From assembly GCA_018266435.1 (NCBI GenBank), contig JAFEAL010000003.1:62001-126000 (forward strand): a stretch of DNA of 64,000 nt, read 5' to 3'. Origin of the DNA: Bacteroidota bacterium (GTDB lineage: Bacteria > Bacteroidota > Bacteroidia > Cytophagales > Cyclobacteriaceae). The translations under genes were made by a program, and so were the position numbers. Every line of letters begins with the position of its first letter. Position 1 is the first letter of the stretch. Below, in pieces: positions 27,736 to 36,238 of this stretch. Under the pieces are notes generated by a model. That model was not told the DNA's origin and did not search any database. It saw nothing but the letters and a program-made list of their open reading frames with translations.

Positions 27736-28167
27736 ATGGATAAGATCGCAATTGGTGCTGACCACGCGGGGTATGAACTAAAAGAATTACTTAAGCGGGT
27801 TCTTGAAAAGCAAGGATACGTTGTCAAAGATTTTGGCACGCATAGTTCTGAGCCGGCAGATTATGCGGACTTCGCACATCCTGTTTCTATGGCTGTAGAA
27901 AAAAAAGATTTTGACTTGGGAATACTGGTGTGTGGCAGCGCCAATGGTGTGGCTATCACGGCCAACAAACACCAGGGCATACGCGCAGCCGTCTGCTGGA
28001 CAGAAGAACTGGCAGCGCTAGCTCGCCAGCACAATGATGCCAATGTGCTTTGTGTTCCGGCCCGGTTTGTAAGCAATGAATTGGCTGAAAAAATTCTTGA
28101 TCAGTTTTTACACAATTCGTTCGAAGGCGGACGGCACGCCCGCAGAGTAGGCAAGATCAGTTGTTAG
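27736..28167 (+). CDS. rpiB: Ribose-5-phosphate isomerase B
   Basis: A 143-residue RpiB/LacAB enzyme. Motifs: IGADHAGYELKE, the active-site loop LVCGSANGVAITANK with the catalytic-base Cys66, and RQHNDANVL. It interconverts ribose 5-phosphate and ribulose 5-phosphate. The canonical 'GSGxG' loop reads GSANG here, a minor change. It lies 9 bp after tatC in the glyA operon. Confidence 0.95.
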   Translation: MDKIAIGADHAGYELKELLKRVLEKQGYVVKDFGTHSSEPADYADFAHPVSMAVEKKDFDLGILVCGSANGVAITANKHQGIRAAVCWTEELAALARQHNDANVLCVPARFVSNELAEKILDQFLHNSFEGGRHARRVGKISC

Positions 28168-28182
28168 TTTATACCGATAGAA

Positions 28183-28767
28183 ATGAAGCCCGCTGAATTC
28201 AACGAAATCATACGCTCGCGCCAATCTATTTTTCCTAAAGACTACACGGGCGAAAAAGTGGATGATGCCATTGTTCGGCAAATGCTGGAAAATGCCACTT
28301 GGGCACCCTCGCACAAACTTACAGAACCCTGGAGATTCATTGTCTTTAGCGGAGAGGGATTGAAAACGTTAGCAGACTTTCAAAGCGAGTGCTACAAAAG
28401 GGCAACTTTGGCCAGCGGTAATTTTGATGAAAAAAAATATGAAGGCCTGAAAACAAAACCGTTGGAAAGTTCACACATCATTGCTGTCGGAATGAAACGC
28501 GATGCAAAAAAAGGTCTGCCTGAGTGGGAAGAACTGGGAGCCGTATTTTGTGCCATTGAAAACATATACCTTACCGCTACAGCCTATGGTGTGGGGTGTT
28601 ATTTAAGTACAGGTGGGATTGTTCCATTTAAAGAGGCCAAAGTATTTTTTGATTTAGGTGAAGAAGACCAGTTGCTTGGCTTCATACACGTGGGCGTTCC
28701 TAAAAAAAATTTACATCACAATCGAAAAAGAAAACCTGTTGAAGAAAAAATGATATGGATCAGTTAA
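28183..28767 (+). CDS. Nitroreductase-family protein
   Basis: A 194-residue FMN-dependent oxidoreductase of the nitroreductase fold. The N-terminal FMN-phosphate motif IRSRQSIFPKDYTG, the central ATWAPSHKLTEPWRF, and the C-terminal YGVGCYLSTGG and GFIHVGVPKK match the YdjA/short nitroreductase group. Substrate unknown. It overlaps the next gene by 13 bp, and is 15 bp after rpiB, so it is in the same operon. Confidence 0.9.
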   Translation: MKPAEFNEIIRSRQSIFPKDYTGEKVDDAIVRQMLENATWAPSHKLTEPWRFIVFSGEGLKTLADFQSECYKRATLASGNFDEKKYEGLKTKPLESSHIIAVGMKRDAKKGLPEWEELGAVFCAIENIYLTATAYGVGCYLSTGGIVPFKEAKVFFDLGEEDQLLGFIHVGVPKKNLHHNRKRKPVEEKMIWIS

Positions 28768-29711
28768 TCTCAAAAAAAGATATTGAGGCCGCACATGAGC
28801 GCATACGTCCTTATATTCACCGCACCCCGGTAATGACAAGCCAAAGTATTAACGACTACGCGGGATGTTCTCTTTTTTTTAAGTGTGAAAACTTTCAAAA
28901 CGTAGGTGCCTTTAAAGCGCGGGGTGCAATGAATGCTGCTCTTTCCCTCACTCCAGATCAATTAAGAAAAGGCTTGGCAACACACTCCTCGGGCAACCAC
29001 GCACAAGCCTTAGCTCGAGCCGGAAAAATTCTGGGCGTGAAAACTTATATCGTAATGCCACGCACTGCTCCTGAAATAAAAAAGCGTGGTGTTAAAAGCT
29101 ACGGGGGTGAAATTTTTGAATGTGAACCCACACTGGCCGACCGTGAAAAAACACTGGCTGCTGTAATAGAAAAAACCGGTGCCTGTGAAATTCATCCGTT
29201 CAACAATTACGAAGTAATGACCGGTCAGGCTACTGCAGCCAAAGAATTATTTGAAGACGTAGAAAAACTGGACTATCTGCTCGTGCCTGTAGGCGGAGGG
29301 GGGATGTTGAGCGGAACTGCATTGGCTGCTTATTACTTTTCTCCACAAACCAATGTAATAGCCGGCGAACCGGCCGGCTCAGATGATGCTTACCGTTCAC
29401 TGAAAAGCGGCAAAATAGAGCAAGCTCAGTCTCAGTCCATTGCCGATGGCCTGCTTACCTCACTTGGTGACAAGGCCTTCCCAATCATCAAGCAATTTGT
29501 AAAGGAGGTGATTACGGTTACTGATGAAGAAATCATTTTTGCCATGCGCATGATTTGGGAACGTATGAAAATTATCGTTGAGCCTTCGTGTGCTGTGCCT
29601 TTTGCTGCGGTGTTGAAATCAAAGGATAAATTTCAAGGAAAGCGGGTAGGCATTATTTTATCAGGAGGAAATGTAGATTTAAACAAGATGGGAAAATTCT
29701 TTTCAACCTGA
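28755..29711 (+). CDS. PLP-dependent threonine dehydratase / serine racemase-type enzyme
   Basis: A 318-residue fold-type II PLP enzyme without the C-terminal ACT domain of biosynthetic IlvA. Lys54 in NVGAFKARGA is the PLP lysine; SSGNHAQALA binds the substrate carboxylate and VPVGGGGMLSGTA the PLP phosphate. Short forms like this are catabolic threonine/serine dehydratases or serine racemases; sequence alone does not settle which. Last gene of the plus-strand glyA operon, convergent with the next gene 8 bp away. Confidence 0.9.
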   Translation: MDQLISKKDIEAAHERIRPYIHRTPVMTSQSINDYAGCSLFFKCENFQNVGAFKARGAMNAALSLTPDQLRKGLATHSSGNHAQALARAGKILGVKTYIVMPRTAPEIKKRGVKSYGGEIFECEPTLADREKTLAAVIEKTGACEIHPFNNYEVMTGQATAAKELFEDVEKLDYLLVPVGGGGMLSGTALAAYYFSPQTNVIAGEPAGSDDAYRSLKSGKIEQAQSQSIADGLLTSLGDKAFPIIKQFVKEVITVTDEEIIFAMRMIWERMKIIVEPSCAVPFAAVLKSKDKFQGKRVGIILSGGNVDLNKMGKFFST

Positions 29712-29719
29712 GTCCCTGT

Positions 29720-30958
29720 TTACAACTCATTTACTATCCTAAACTCCTTGGTCAAAATTTCAGAATCTCTTTTCAGTTCTAATGTTATTTTTTTGCCGGG
29801 TTTGCTGTTAAAGTACCCCTCTACTTCTCCTAACCTCATGTCTTCGGTTAAATTATCGTTTATTTTCAGGATTTTATCACCGGCCACAATTCCTGCCAAA
29901 AAACCTGGCGAACCTTTTCTCACTTCTGAAATTTCAAACTCATTTAATCGCTGTCCGGTTGCTTTAACTGACAGCCCGCTCATGTTATAGTAAAACTTCT
30001 TTCGAAATGAAGAGTTGGGTTTTAGGTACATTTTCTCATTAGGGAAATCAAACACCACATCAAACCGACTTAACACTTCTCCGCCAATTGATCCGTTACG
30101 ATATATTGAGCGCATAAACTTTATGGTGTCATAATAACTATTTCGACTAGGAAAACTTGTGATTACCCCTGACATCGAGCGTTTCCCCAGTTGCAAAAGA
30201 TTGATTCGTGCCAAATGCCCTTCAATAACTCCACCCAATCCCTTTCCTAAGATGCAATCAAAATTTTTAAAGGGAACCATAATTTTACTGTTTGATTCCG
30301 TATCCAAAAAAAGCCCGTGGCTAGCACCTGTATCAATCATGAGTTTGGCACTTATGCTGCTGCTATCATTTATTTTTAACTCGGCTATACAATACGGTTT
30401 GGTATCTTCCACTATTATAGGAATGCGCACGTATTTGCGAGTTGGTTTAAATTTTTGGGGTATCATTAGCGTGAGTTTTTTTGCCTGATAGTCAATTTTT
30501 ATCACAAATCGGCTAAACAACTCATACCCTAATATGCCATGAACCTCAGCTCCTAACGAACTCTTCAGTTCTAAAAAATCATTTTCGAGTACCATCATAG
30601 CCAGGCCTCGCCCCTGCACTCCGGGCAAATCAATCGTTACATTGTTGGTAATAAATGCATTCACTGAATTTTTACCTCCCGGGGCAGAAATCGTAAATTT
30701 TTTTGAATACGATACGCGCAAAACATCGCTGTATATTTTTTCTGTTAAGATGGTGGTGCGCACCCCTGTATCAATAATAAATTTTAATGGCAACTGGTTG
30801 TTAATAATAACCGGCACTACCACCAGATTATTATAAATCTCGATCGGTATCTCTACTTGCTTGGCTCCATTAGCAAGGGTAAAGCCAAGTTGCGCTTCGC
30901 CCTCAGTTGTGCTTAGCAAAATAAAAATAAGACCTAGCAGATAGTTGCGTGGTAGCAT
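29720..30958 (-). CDS. Secreted retropepsin-like aspartyl protease with PDZ domain
   Basis: A 412-residue protein with signal peptide (about 1-22), two aspartyl-protease half domains, each with its own motif (KFIIDTGVRTTIL at about 58-70 and KLMIDTGASHGLFL at about 205-218), and a C-terminal PDZ domain (about 318-410, with GSPGFLAGIVAGDKILKIND). Both DTG triads are intact, so a single chain could form an active site like pepsin. Outside-cytoplasm location is inferred from the signal peptide. Substrate unknown. No obvious operon partner. Confidence 0.85.
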   Translation of the reverse strand: MLPRNYLLGLIFILLSTTEGEAQLGFTLANGAKQVEIPIEIYNNLVVVPVIINNQLPLKFIIDTGVRTTILTEKIYSDVLRVSYSKKFTISAPGGKNSVNAFITNNVTIDLPGVQGRGLAMMVLENDFLELKSSLGAEVHGILGYELFSRFVIKIDYQAKKLTLMIPQKFKPTRKYVRIPIIVEDTKPYCIAELKINDSSSISAKLMIDTGASHGLFLDTESNSKIMVPFKNFDCILGKGLGGVIEGHLARINLLQLGKRSMSGVITSFPSRNSYYDTIKFMRSIYRNGSIGGEVLSRFDVVFDFPNEKMYLKPNSSFRKKFYYNMSGLSVKATGQRLNEFEISEVRKGSPGFLAGIVAGDKILKINDNLTEDMRLGEVEGYFNSKPGKKITLELKRDSEILTKEFRIVNEL

Positions 30959-31000
30959 AGCAACTATAAGTTAACGAAAAAAAATAAAGCGGGTTGTTTA

Positions 31001-31540
31001 TTATTGAGTTATCCCCAGGGTAGTGAGCAGTTGACGGGGTTGCTCAAATATGATTATTTCAGAAAAATCTTTGGTGTTTAAGAATCCTTCATTCACCATT
31101 TTTTCCATTTGGGCAATCAGCGAATCAAAAAAAGAATTTGTATTCAAGATGCCTACTGGCTGGTCAATCAAACCTAATTGTTTCCAGGTTAGTATCTCGG
31201 CCAATTCATCGAGCGTACCCCACCCGCCTGGCAAGGCGATAAACGCATCTGCCATTTCAGCCATTTTTCGTTTACGATCATGCATCGTGTGTACAATTTC
31301 AAGTCGGGTTAGGCCGGAATGACTCACTTCCTTTTTCATTAAAAAATCGGGAATCACACCAATCACCTCACCTCCATGAGAAAGCACCTCATCTGCCAAT
31401 GCGCCCATTAAACCAACCTTGGCTCCTCCATAAATCAGGGTTGAATTGCTCTCTGCAAGCAGCGCACCTAAACTAACAGCTGCACTAAAATACTGCGGAT
31501 CAGCCCCAGACGAGGATCCGCAAAAGACACAAACATTCAT
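31001..31540 (-). CDS. LOG-family protein (TIGR00730-type nucleotide phosphoribohydrolase)
   Basis: A 179-residue Rossmann-like protein with the LOG hallmark PGGWGTLDELAEILTW (about 104-119) and N-terminal VFCGSSSGADPQY and GGAKVGLMG. LOG proteins cleave cytokinin riboside monophosphates or related nucleotides to free base plus ribose phosphate. It begins 8 bp after a small membrane-protein ORF on the same strand, probably one transcript. Confidence 0.93.
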   Translation of the reverse strand: MNVCVFCGSSSGADPQYFSAAVSLGALLAESNSTLIYGGAKVGLMGALADEVLSHGGEVIGVIPDFLMKKEVSHSGLTRLEIVHTMHDRKRKMAEMADAFIALPGGWGTLDELAEILTWKQLGLIDQPVGILNTNSFFDSLIAQMEKMVNEGFLNTKDFSEIIIFEQPRQLLTTLGITQ

Positions 31541-31548
31541 TGAGCCTG

Positions 31549-31656
31549 TTAGTGCTTCAAATCGTGCTCATTATCGCTCACTTTGCTATTAGGAAACAGC
31601 CAAATGGATACAATTGCTAAAATGAAAAGGGTTATTACGATTCCGAAAACTGGCAT
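31549..31656 (-). CDS. Small 35-residue single-pass membrane protein
   Basis: A short ORF: ATG at 31656, TAA at 31549. The product begins MPVFGIVITLFILAIVS, one membrane helix, then IWLFPNSKVSDNEHDLKH, a charged tail. No family recognised. Support: it lies 8 bp upstream of the LOG gene on the same strand, and a good promoter (TTG at 31706-31708, 22-bp gap, exact TATTTTTG at 31676-31683) sits 19 bp upstream of its ATG. Function unknown; small size keeps confidence moderate. Confidence 0.55.
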   Translation of the reverse strand: MPVFGIVITLFILAIVSIWLFPNSKVSDNEHDLKH

Positions 31657-31675
31657 GGTGTTAAAATTTTATAGT

Positions 31676-31708
31676 CAAAAATAGATTTCGCTTTTTAAAT
31701 ATTTGCAA
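31676..31708 (-). promoter_or_regulatory. Bacteroidota-type promoter for the small ORF and LOG gene
   Basis: On the minus strand a TTG (-33 candidate) is followed after 22 bp by TATTTTTG, an exact -7 element. Spacing is inside the 17-23 bp range described for Bacteroidota. Confidence 0.55.
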
Positions 31709-31753
31709 TTTGCTAATAAAATTATTGATAATCGGTTTTAAATTCTAAGACAA

Positions 31754-32302
31754 ATGAAAAAGATACTGATAATCAGCGGTATTGCCGTGGTCACCTTGGC
31801 AATTGGCCTCGCTGTTTATTTTAAAACCGTAGTAAAATCGAAAAGCCCCGAAGACCGGTTTGATTATTCAAACGGAAATTTAAAAATTACCATTCACTAT
31901 AATCGGCCGAGCAAACGTGGGCGGGAGATATTTGGAAAACTTGTTCCTTTTGGTAAAACCTGGCGCACGGGCGCTAACGAAACCACTACATTTGAGTCAA
32001 CACAAGATTTAAAATTTGGCGATAAAATATTGAAAGCCGGTAAGTACAGTTTATGGACCGTTCCCAATGAAAAGACCTGGCAAGTGATTTTTAATTCAAA
32101 AATTCCATCATGGGGCGTAAATTTTGATGGTGTGGCGAGCCGCGACTCTACCTATGATGTACTTGCTCAAGAAGTGCCTGCTGTTGTGCAAAACAAAATA
32201 TTTGAACAACTTACTATTTCAATTGAAAACGTAAGCGATGGTGCTGAGTTGATAATAATTTGGGACAAAACATTGGTTGCTGTCCCTTTTACCTTAAACT
32301 AA
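31754..32302 (+). CDS. DUF2911-family protein
   Basis: A 182-residue protein with an N-terminal membrane anchor or signal segment (about 4-23) and a compact beta-rich domain. The sequence KITIHYNRPSKRGREIFGKLVPFGKTWRTGANETTTF is characteristic of DUF2911 as I recall it, with KAGKYSLWTVP following. Function unknown; likely periplasmic or membrane-anchored facing outward. Plus-strand neighbour of the hisA paralogue, 18 bp apart. Confidence 0.85.
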   Translation: MKKILIISGIAVVTLAIGLAVYFKTVVKSKSPEDRFDYSNGNLKITIHYNRPSKRGREIFGKLVPFGKTWRTGANETTTFESTQDLKFGDKILKAGKYSLWTVPNEKTWQVIFNSKIPSWGVNFDGVASRDSTYDVLAQEVPAVVQNKIFEQLTISIENVSDGAELIIIWDKTLVAVPFTLN

Positions 32303-32320
32303 ACTTCTTTTGTATTCATT

Positions 32321-33058
32321 ATGATTCAAGTGATTCCATCGATTGCCATCCGTCACAACCAAGTGGTGAAAATGCGAAAAGGAGACATCAGCAGTGAAAA
32401 AGTGTATGATGAAAACCCGCTTGACTTGGCTAAACGGTTTGAAGATCACGGTATTGATGTTGTTCATTTAGTTGATCTTGATGGAGCAGAACGCGGAAGC
32501 CCAAAAAATTACCATGTGCTCGAAACGATTGCCGGGCATACTAAATTGAAAGTAGATTTTACCGGTGGAATTTCTACCGATGGCGATATCGGCAAAGCTT
32601 TTGAGTACGGTGCTGCTTACGTTACCGCCTCAAGTGTGGCCATTGCACACCCTGAGATATTTTCTCAATGGATTGTATCTTATGGCCGTGAAAAAATTAC
32701 ACTCGGGGCAGACATCACTGACATTAAATCAAAAATTATTGCCTTCCGGGGCTGGCAGAAAAAATCCACTCTGCATTTGTATGACCATCTCCAGCATTTT
32801 CACGACCTCGGGTTAAAGTATGCCAAATGCACCGACATTTCCCGCGATGGTGTACTGGAAGGCCCCGCATTTGATTTCTATCTTGAAGTCATCAACAAAT
32901 TTCCGGAACTTAAAATTCTGGCAAGCGGTGGTGTGCGCGGAGTGGATGACATTAAACGCCTGAATGATATGGGCATCTTTGCCGTGATTTTTGGCAAATC
33001 CTATTACGAAGGATTGTTAGACCTAAAAGATTTGGAACAATTTTTAGTTAAGGAGTAA
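32321..33058 (+). CDS. HisA-like (ProFAR isomerase family) protein lacking the first catalytic Asp
   Basis: A 245-residue (beta/alpha)8 protein clearly of the HisA/HisF family: VIPSIAIRHNQVVKM start, HLVDLDGAERGS, TGGIST, LGAD, CTDISRDGVLEGP, ASGGV, FGKSYYEG. In HisA the general base is an Asp in the first strand (VPAIDL); here that position is Ala9 (codon GCC). The other active-site residues, Asp131 and Thr171, are kept. No other his gene is nearby, whereas hisA normally sits in a his operon. It may be a paralogue with a changed or lost activity. A sequencing error of one base (GAC to GCC) is a simple alternative. Confidence 0.85.
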   Translation: MIQVIPSIAIRHNQVVKMRKGDISSEKVYDENPLDLAKRFEDHGIDVVHLVDLDGAERGSPKNYHVLETIAGHTKLKVDFTGGISTDGDIGKAFEYGAAYVTASSVAIAHPEIFSQWIVSYGREKITLGADITDIKSKIIAFRGWQKKSTLHLYDHLQHFHDLGLKYAKCTDISRDGVLEGPAFDFYLEVINKFPELKILASGGVRGVDDIKRLNDMGIFAVIFGKSYYEGLLDLKDLEQFLVKE

Positions 33059-33073
33059 CGAGACGGTTACTTA

Positions 33074-33412
33074 TCAGTCAACAATGTCTGAAATTTTAAA
33101 TTTCTCAATAATGAAATAGAGAAAGTTAAAAGAAAGAGGGTTTTTTTCGTTTTTATCAGTTGCTGTTTTGGTTGTCTCTGTCTTTTTAATGTTGGCTGGC
33201 GGTGATGTATAGTCGCGATCAGAATATGAATTTTTCACGGGCTTATCCGCCTCCATCAAAAGGGTCTTATCTCGATTAAGGTTTAATTCAGGATGTGAGT
33301 TCAATTCCTGAATTTCAGTTTGTGTTTGAATATCTTCTTGCGCAAAGACTTTTTTTCCACAAAAGATGATCAAAACAAAAATTGCCGATAAAACACTTAA
33401 TTTTATTCGCAC
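33074..33412 (-). CDS. Secreted hypothetical protein
   Basis: A 112-residue protein starting at GTG 33412. A clear signal peptide (about 1-24, ending KVFAQ) precedes a polar, Thr/Lys/Glu-rich region with no recognisable domain, ending in a hydrophobic-aromatic stretch (LSFNFLYFIIEKF). Not recognised. It stands alone between the hisA-like gene, whose stop is 15 bp away in convergent orientation, and the divergent CsaA-like gene. Confidence 0.55.
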   Translation of the reverse strand: MRIKLSVLSAIFVLIIFCGKKVFAQEDIQTQTEIQELNSHPELNLNRDKTLLMEADKPVKNSYSDRDYTSPPANIKKTETTKTATDKNEKNPLSFNFLYFIIEKFKISDIVD

Positions 33413-33476
33413 GTGATGGTGGTAAATTTTCTTGAACTAAGGACAGGCAAGCTAACCAAAAAACCTATTAAAACTA

Positions 33477-33809
33477 ATGATTTCGTGGGAAGATTTTCAA
33501 AAAGTAGATATCCGCGCAGGCACTATTATAAAAGCCGAGTCTTTTGAGGGGGCTCATAAGCCTGCCTACAAACTCTGGATTGATTTTGGGCCAGAATTAG
33601 GCATCAAAAAAACAAGCGCACAGATTACAGCCTTGTATAAATTAAATGAACTGCCAGGCCGGCAGGTGGTCGGTATTGTTAATTTTCCTCCTAAACAAAT
33701 TGCCAATTTTATCTCTGACGTATTGGTTACCGGGTTTCCTGATGAACACGGCCGGGTAATCTTAACTGTAACAGACAAGAGGGTGCCTAACGGCTCGAAA
33801 CTTTTTTAA
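33477..33809 (+). CDS. CsaA-like tRNA-binding domain protein
   Basis: A 110-residue protein consisting of one EMAP-II/ARM1-type OB-fold tRNA-binding domain. WEDFQKVDIRAGTII at the N-terminus, SAQITALY and GIVNFPPKQIANFISDVLVTGF are diagnostic of the CsaA/YgjH group. CsaA has been described as a secretion-related chaperone and as a tRNA binder. It lies 2 bp before the murF-alr fusion gene, so the two are co-transcribed. Confidence 0.92.
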   Translation: MISWEDFQKVDIRAGTIIKAESFEGAHKPAYKLWIDFGPELGIKKTSAQITALYKLNELPGRQVVGIVNFPPKQIANFISDVLVTGFPDEHGRVILTVTDKRVPNGSKLF

Positions 33810-33811
33810 AA

Positions 33812-36238
33812 ATGTATTTTTCCGAACTCGAAACCATTACCTCAGGAAAAACTATTCAACTAACCCACAATTGGGAAATTGAAAACTTATTGATCGACAG
33901 CCGTAAAGCAATAGTGGGTACCGGATCAGTTTTCTTTGCTATTTCCGGAACTCGAAACGATGGACACCACTACATTACCGATCTGTACATTTTGGGAATT
34001 CGGCAGTTTGTGATTGAGAAAGACGTAGAAATAAAAAATTTTAGTGATGCTAATTTTCTTCGAGTTCATTCTTCTGTTTGCGCTTTGCAAAAAGTATCTC
34101 AAACTCACCGGGAGCAATATACTATTCCGGTAATCGGCATCACCGGCAGTAACGGTAAAACAATTGTGAAAGAGTGGTTATACCAATTGTTATCCGGCCA
34201 TTATCATATCATCAAAAACCCCGGAAGCTATAATTCACAAGTGGGTGTGCCCCTTTCAGTTTGGTCAATGAACCAACACCATACGCTTGGCATTTTTGAG
34301 GCTGGCATCTCAAAACCACTTGAGATGGAAAAACTGGAAAGGGTAATACAACCTACTGTTGGTATTTTTACCAACATCGGCCCGGCACATAACGAAGGAT
34401 TTGAAGATCTGGCGCAAAAAATTAAGGAGAAGATTGGCTTATTTATCAACTCAAAAATTGTAGTCTGCTGTAAAGATCATGTTGAGATTGTCTCCGCTCT
34501 TCATGAAAAGAAAATAAATACTTTCACCTGGTCGATGGTTTCATCTGCCGATGTTGAAATCAGGCAATCGGGCGATCGGTGCGGGGTCAGGTATCAAAAA
34601 CAATCTTTTGATTTAATTCTTCCTTTTTCTGACAAGGCTTTTATTGAAAACTGCTTTCATTGCGTTTCTATCATGCTTTATTTGGGGTTAGACCCATCTC
34701 TCATTCAAAAGAAAATTCTAGAGCTGCGCCCGGTTTCTATGCGGCTGGAACTAAAAGAAGGCATCAACAATTGTCAATTAATTGACGACACGTACAATAA
34801 TGATTTGGCCGGGCTGCAAATCAGTCTGGATTTTTTGGTTAGCCAGCAAAAGAAAAAGAAAACGGTTATCCTTTCAGATATTCTGCAATCCGGATTGTCT
34901 AGAACTGAATTGTTCACAACTATTTCAGCCTTGTTTTCAAAACACCGGATCGATCAATTAATCTTGATCGGACCTGAGGCCAGTAGCAGTTTAGATATAA
35001 TCACATCAGCTATTATTTATCCATCAACTGACGATTTTCTAAGGCTGCATAAGGTTAGTTTATTCGACAATGAAATTATTCTGATCAAAGGTGCACGCAC
35101 TTTTCAATTTGAAAAAATAGTCCACCGGCTTCAGCGTAAAAGTCATGGCACTGTGATGCAAATTGACTTAAGCAAAATGGTTCACAACTTCAATTTTTTT
35201 AAATCAAAACTGCATACCTCCACAAAAATTATGGCTATGGTAAAAGCTTTTGCGTATGGCAGCGGAAGTGAAGAAGTAGCCAACCTATTACAATATCACA
35301 AGGCGGATTACCTCGGGGTTGCCTACGCTGACGAAGGCGTGGATCTGCGTAAAAAAAATATCTCCCTGCCCATCCTGGTGATGAATGTATCTGAGGAAAG
35401 TTTTGATTCTTTGCTCAGCTATCAGCTTGAGCCGGCAGTTTATTCACTAAAATTATTACAGCTTTTTATAAAATTTTTGAGCGGACAAAATGCCACAATC
35501 CATTTAGAATTAGAAACCGGCATGCACCGATTGGGGTTTGATGAGGCCTCATTGACAGAAGCCATTACTCTTTTAAAAGAAAATCCAAACATAAAAATTG
35601 CCTCTGTCTTTTCTCATCTTTCCGCTTCAGATGAAGCAACCCACGATGGTTTTTCTAATGAACAAGTAGAGCGGTTTCAACGCACGTACAACCAAATTTC
35701 TACTGCACTAAAAATTTATCCTATCCGTCACATCTTAAATTCTGCTGGTATTCTCCGACTTGGCCAACACCAAATGGATATGGTGCGTTTGGGTATTGGC
35801 TTGTATGGCATTGATCCCTCTGAAGATACTTCTTCTGTCTTACAACCTGTGGCTACTCTAAAAACCATCATTTCTCAAATCAAAAAAATCAAGAGCGGTG
35901 AAACCGTGGGATACAGCAGAATGGGTAAGGCAGAAAACAACTTAACTATTGCTACGCTTGCCATTGGTTATGCCGATGGGTTCAGCCGAAGTTTCAGCCG
36001 TGGAAAAGGATTTGTTCTTATAAATGGAAAAAAAGCTCCGGTTATAGGTAATGTGTGCATGGATATGACCATGGTTGACATCTCCCAGATTGAGGCACAA
36101 GAAGGAGATGAGGTAATTGTATTTGGAGAAGGGCTACCCATTCAACAAGTTGCCAAAAACATTAATACAATACCATACGAAATTTTGACCAACACCAGCG
36201 CAAGAGTGAAGCGGGTATTTGTAGCGGAGAGTATTTGA
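33812..36238 (+). CDS. Bifunctional MurF ligase / alanine racemase
   Basis: An 808-residue fusion. The N-terminal half (about 1-440) is MurF, UDP-MurNAc-tripeptide:D-Ala-D-Ala ligase, with ATP loop GITGSNGKT (109-117) and a DDTYNND motif replacing the usual DAYNANP. The C-terminal half (about 445-808) is alanine racemase with PLP lysine Lys478 in MVKAFAYGSGS, RLGIGLYG, GYSRMG and MDMTMVDIS with the catalytic Tyr in IGYADGFSR nearby. The fusion links D-alanine supply to its use in peptidoglycan and is a known Bacteroidota arrangement. Co-transcribed with the CsaA-like gene. Confidence 0.96.
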   Translation: MYFSELETITSGKTIQLTHNWEIENLLIDSRKAIVGTGSVFFAISGTRNDGHHYITDLYILGIRQFVIEKDVEIKNFSDANFLRVHSSVCALQKVSQTHREQYTIPVIGITGSNGKTIVKEWLYQLLSGHYHIIKNPGSYNSQVGVPLSVWSMNQHHTLGIFEAGISKPLEMEKLERVIQPTVGIFTNIGPAHNEGFEDLAQKIKEKIGLFINSKIVVCCKDHVEIVSALHEKKINTFTWSMVSSADVEIRQSGDRCGVRYQKQSFDLILPFSDKAFIENCFHCVSIMLYLGLDPSLIQKKILELRPVSMRLELKEGINNCQLIDDTYNNDLAGLQISLDFLVSQQKKKKTVILSDILQSGLSRTELFTTISALFSKHRIDQLILIGPEASSSLDIITSAIIYPSTDDFLRLHKVSLFDNEIILIKGARTFQFEKIVHRLQRKSHGTVMQIDLSKMVHNFNFFKSKLHTSTKIMAMVKAFAYGSGSEEVANLLQYHKADYLGVAYADEGVDLRKKNISLPILVMNVSEESFDSLLSYQLEPAVYSLKLLQLFIKFLSGQNATIHLELETGMHRLGFDEASLTEAITLLKENPNIKIASVFSHLSASDEATHDGFSNEQVERFQRTYNQISTALKIYPIRHILNSAGILRLGQHQMDMVRLGIGLYGIDPSEDTSSVLQPVATLKTIISQIKKIKSGETVGYSRMGKAENNLTIATLAIGYADGFSRSFSRGKGFVLINGKKAPVIGNVCMDMTMVDISQIEAQEGDEVIVFGEGLPIQQVAKNINTIPYEILTNTSARVKRVFVAESI

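Noticed and set aside
27861-28076. Antisense ORFs within rpiB and other long genes
   Set aside because: Opposite-strand or shifted frames inside clearly identified genes, with no independent evidence.
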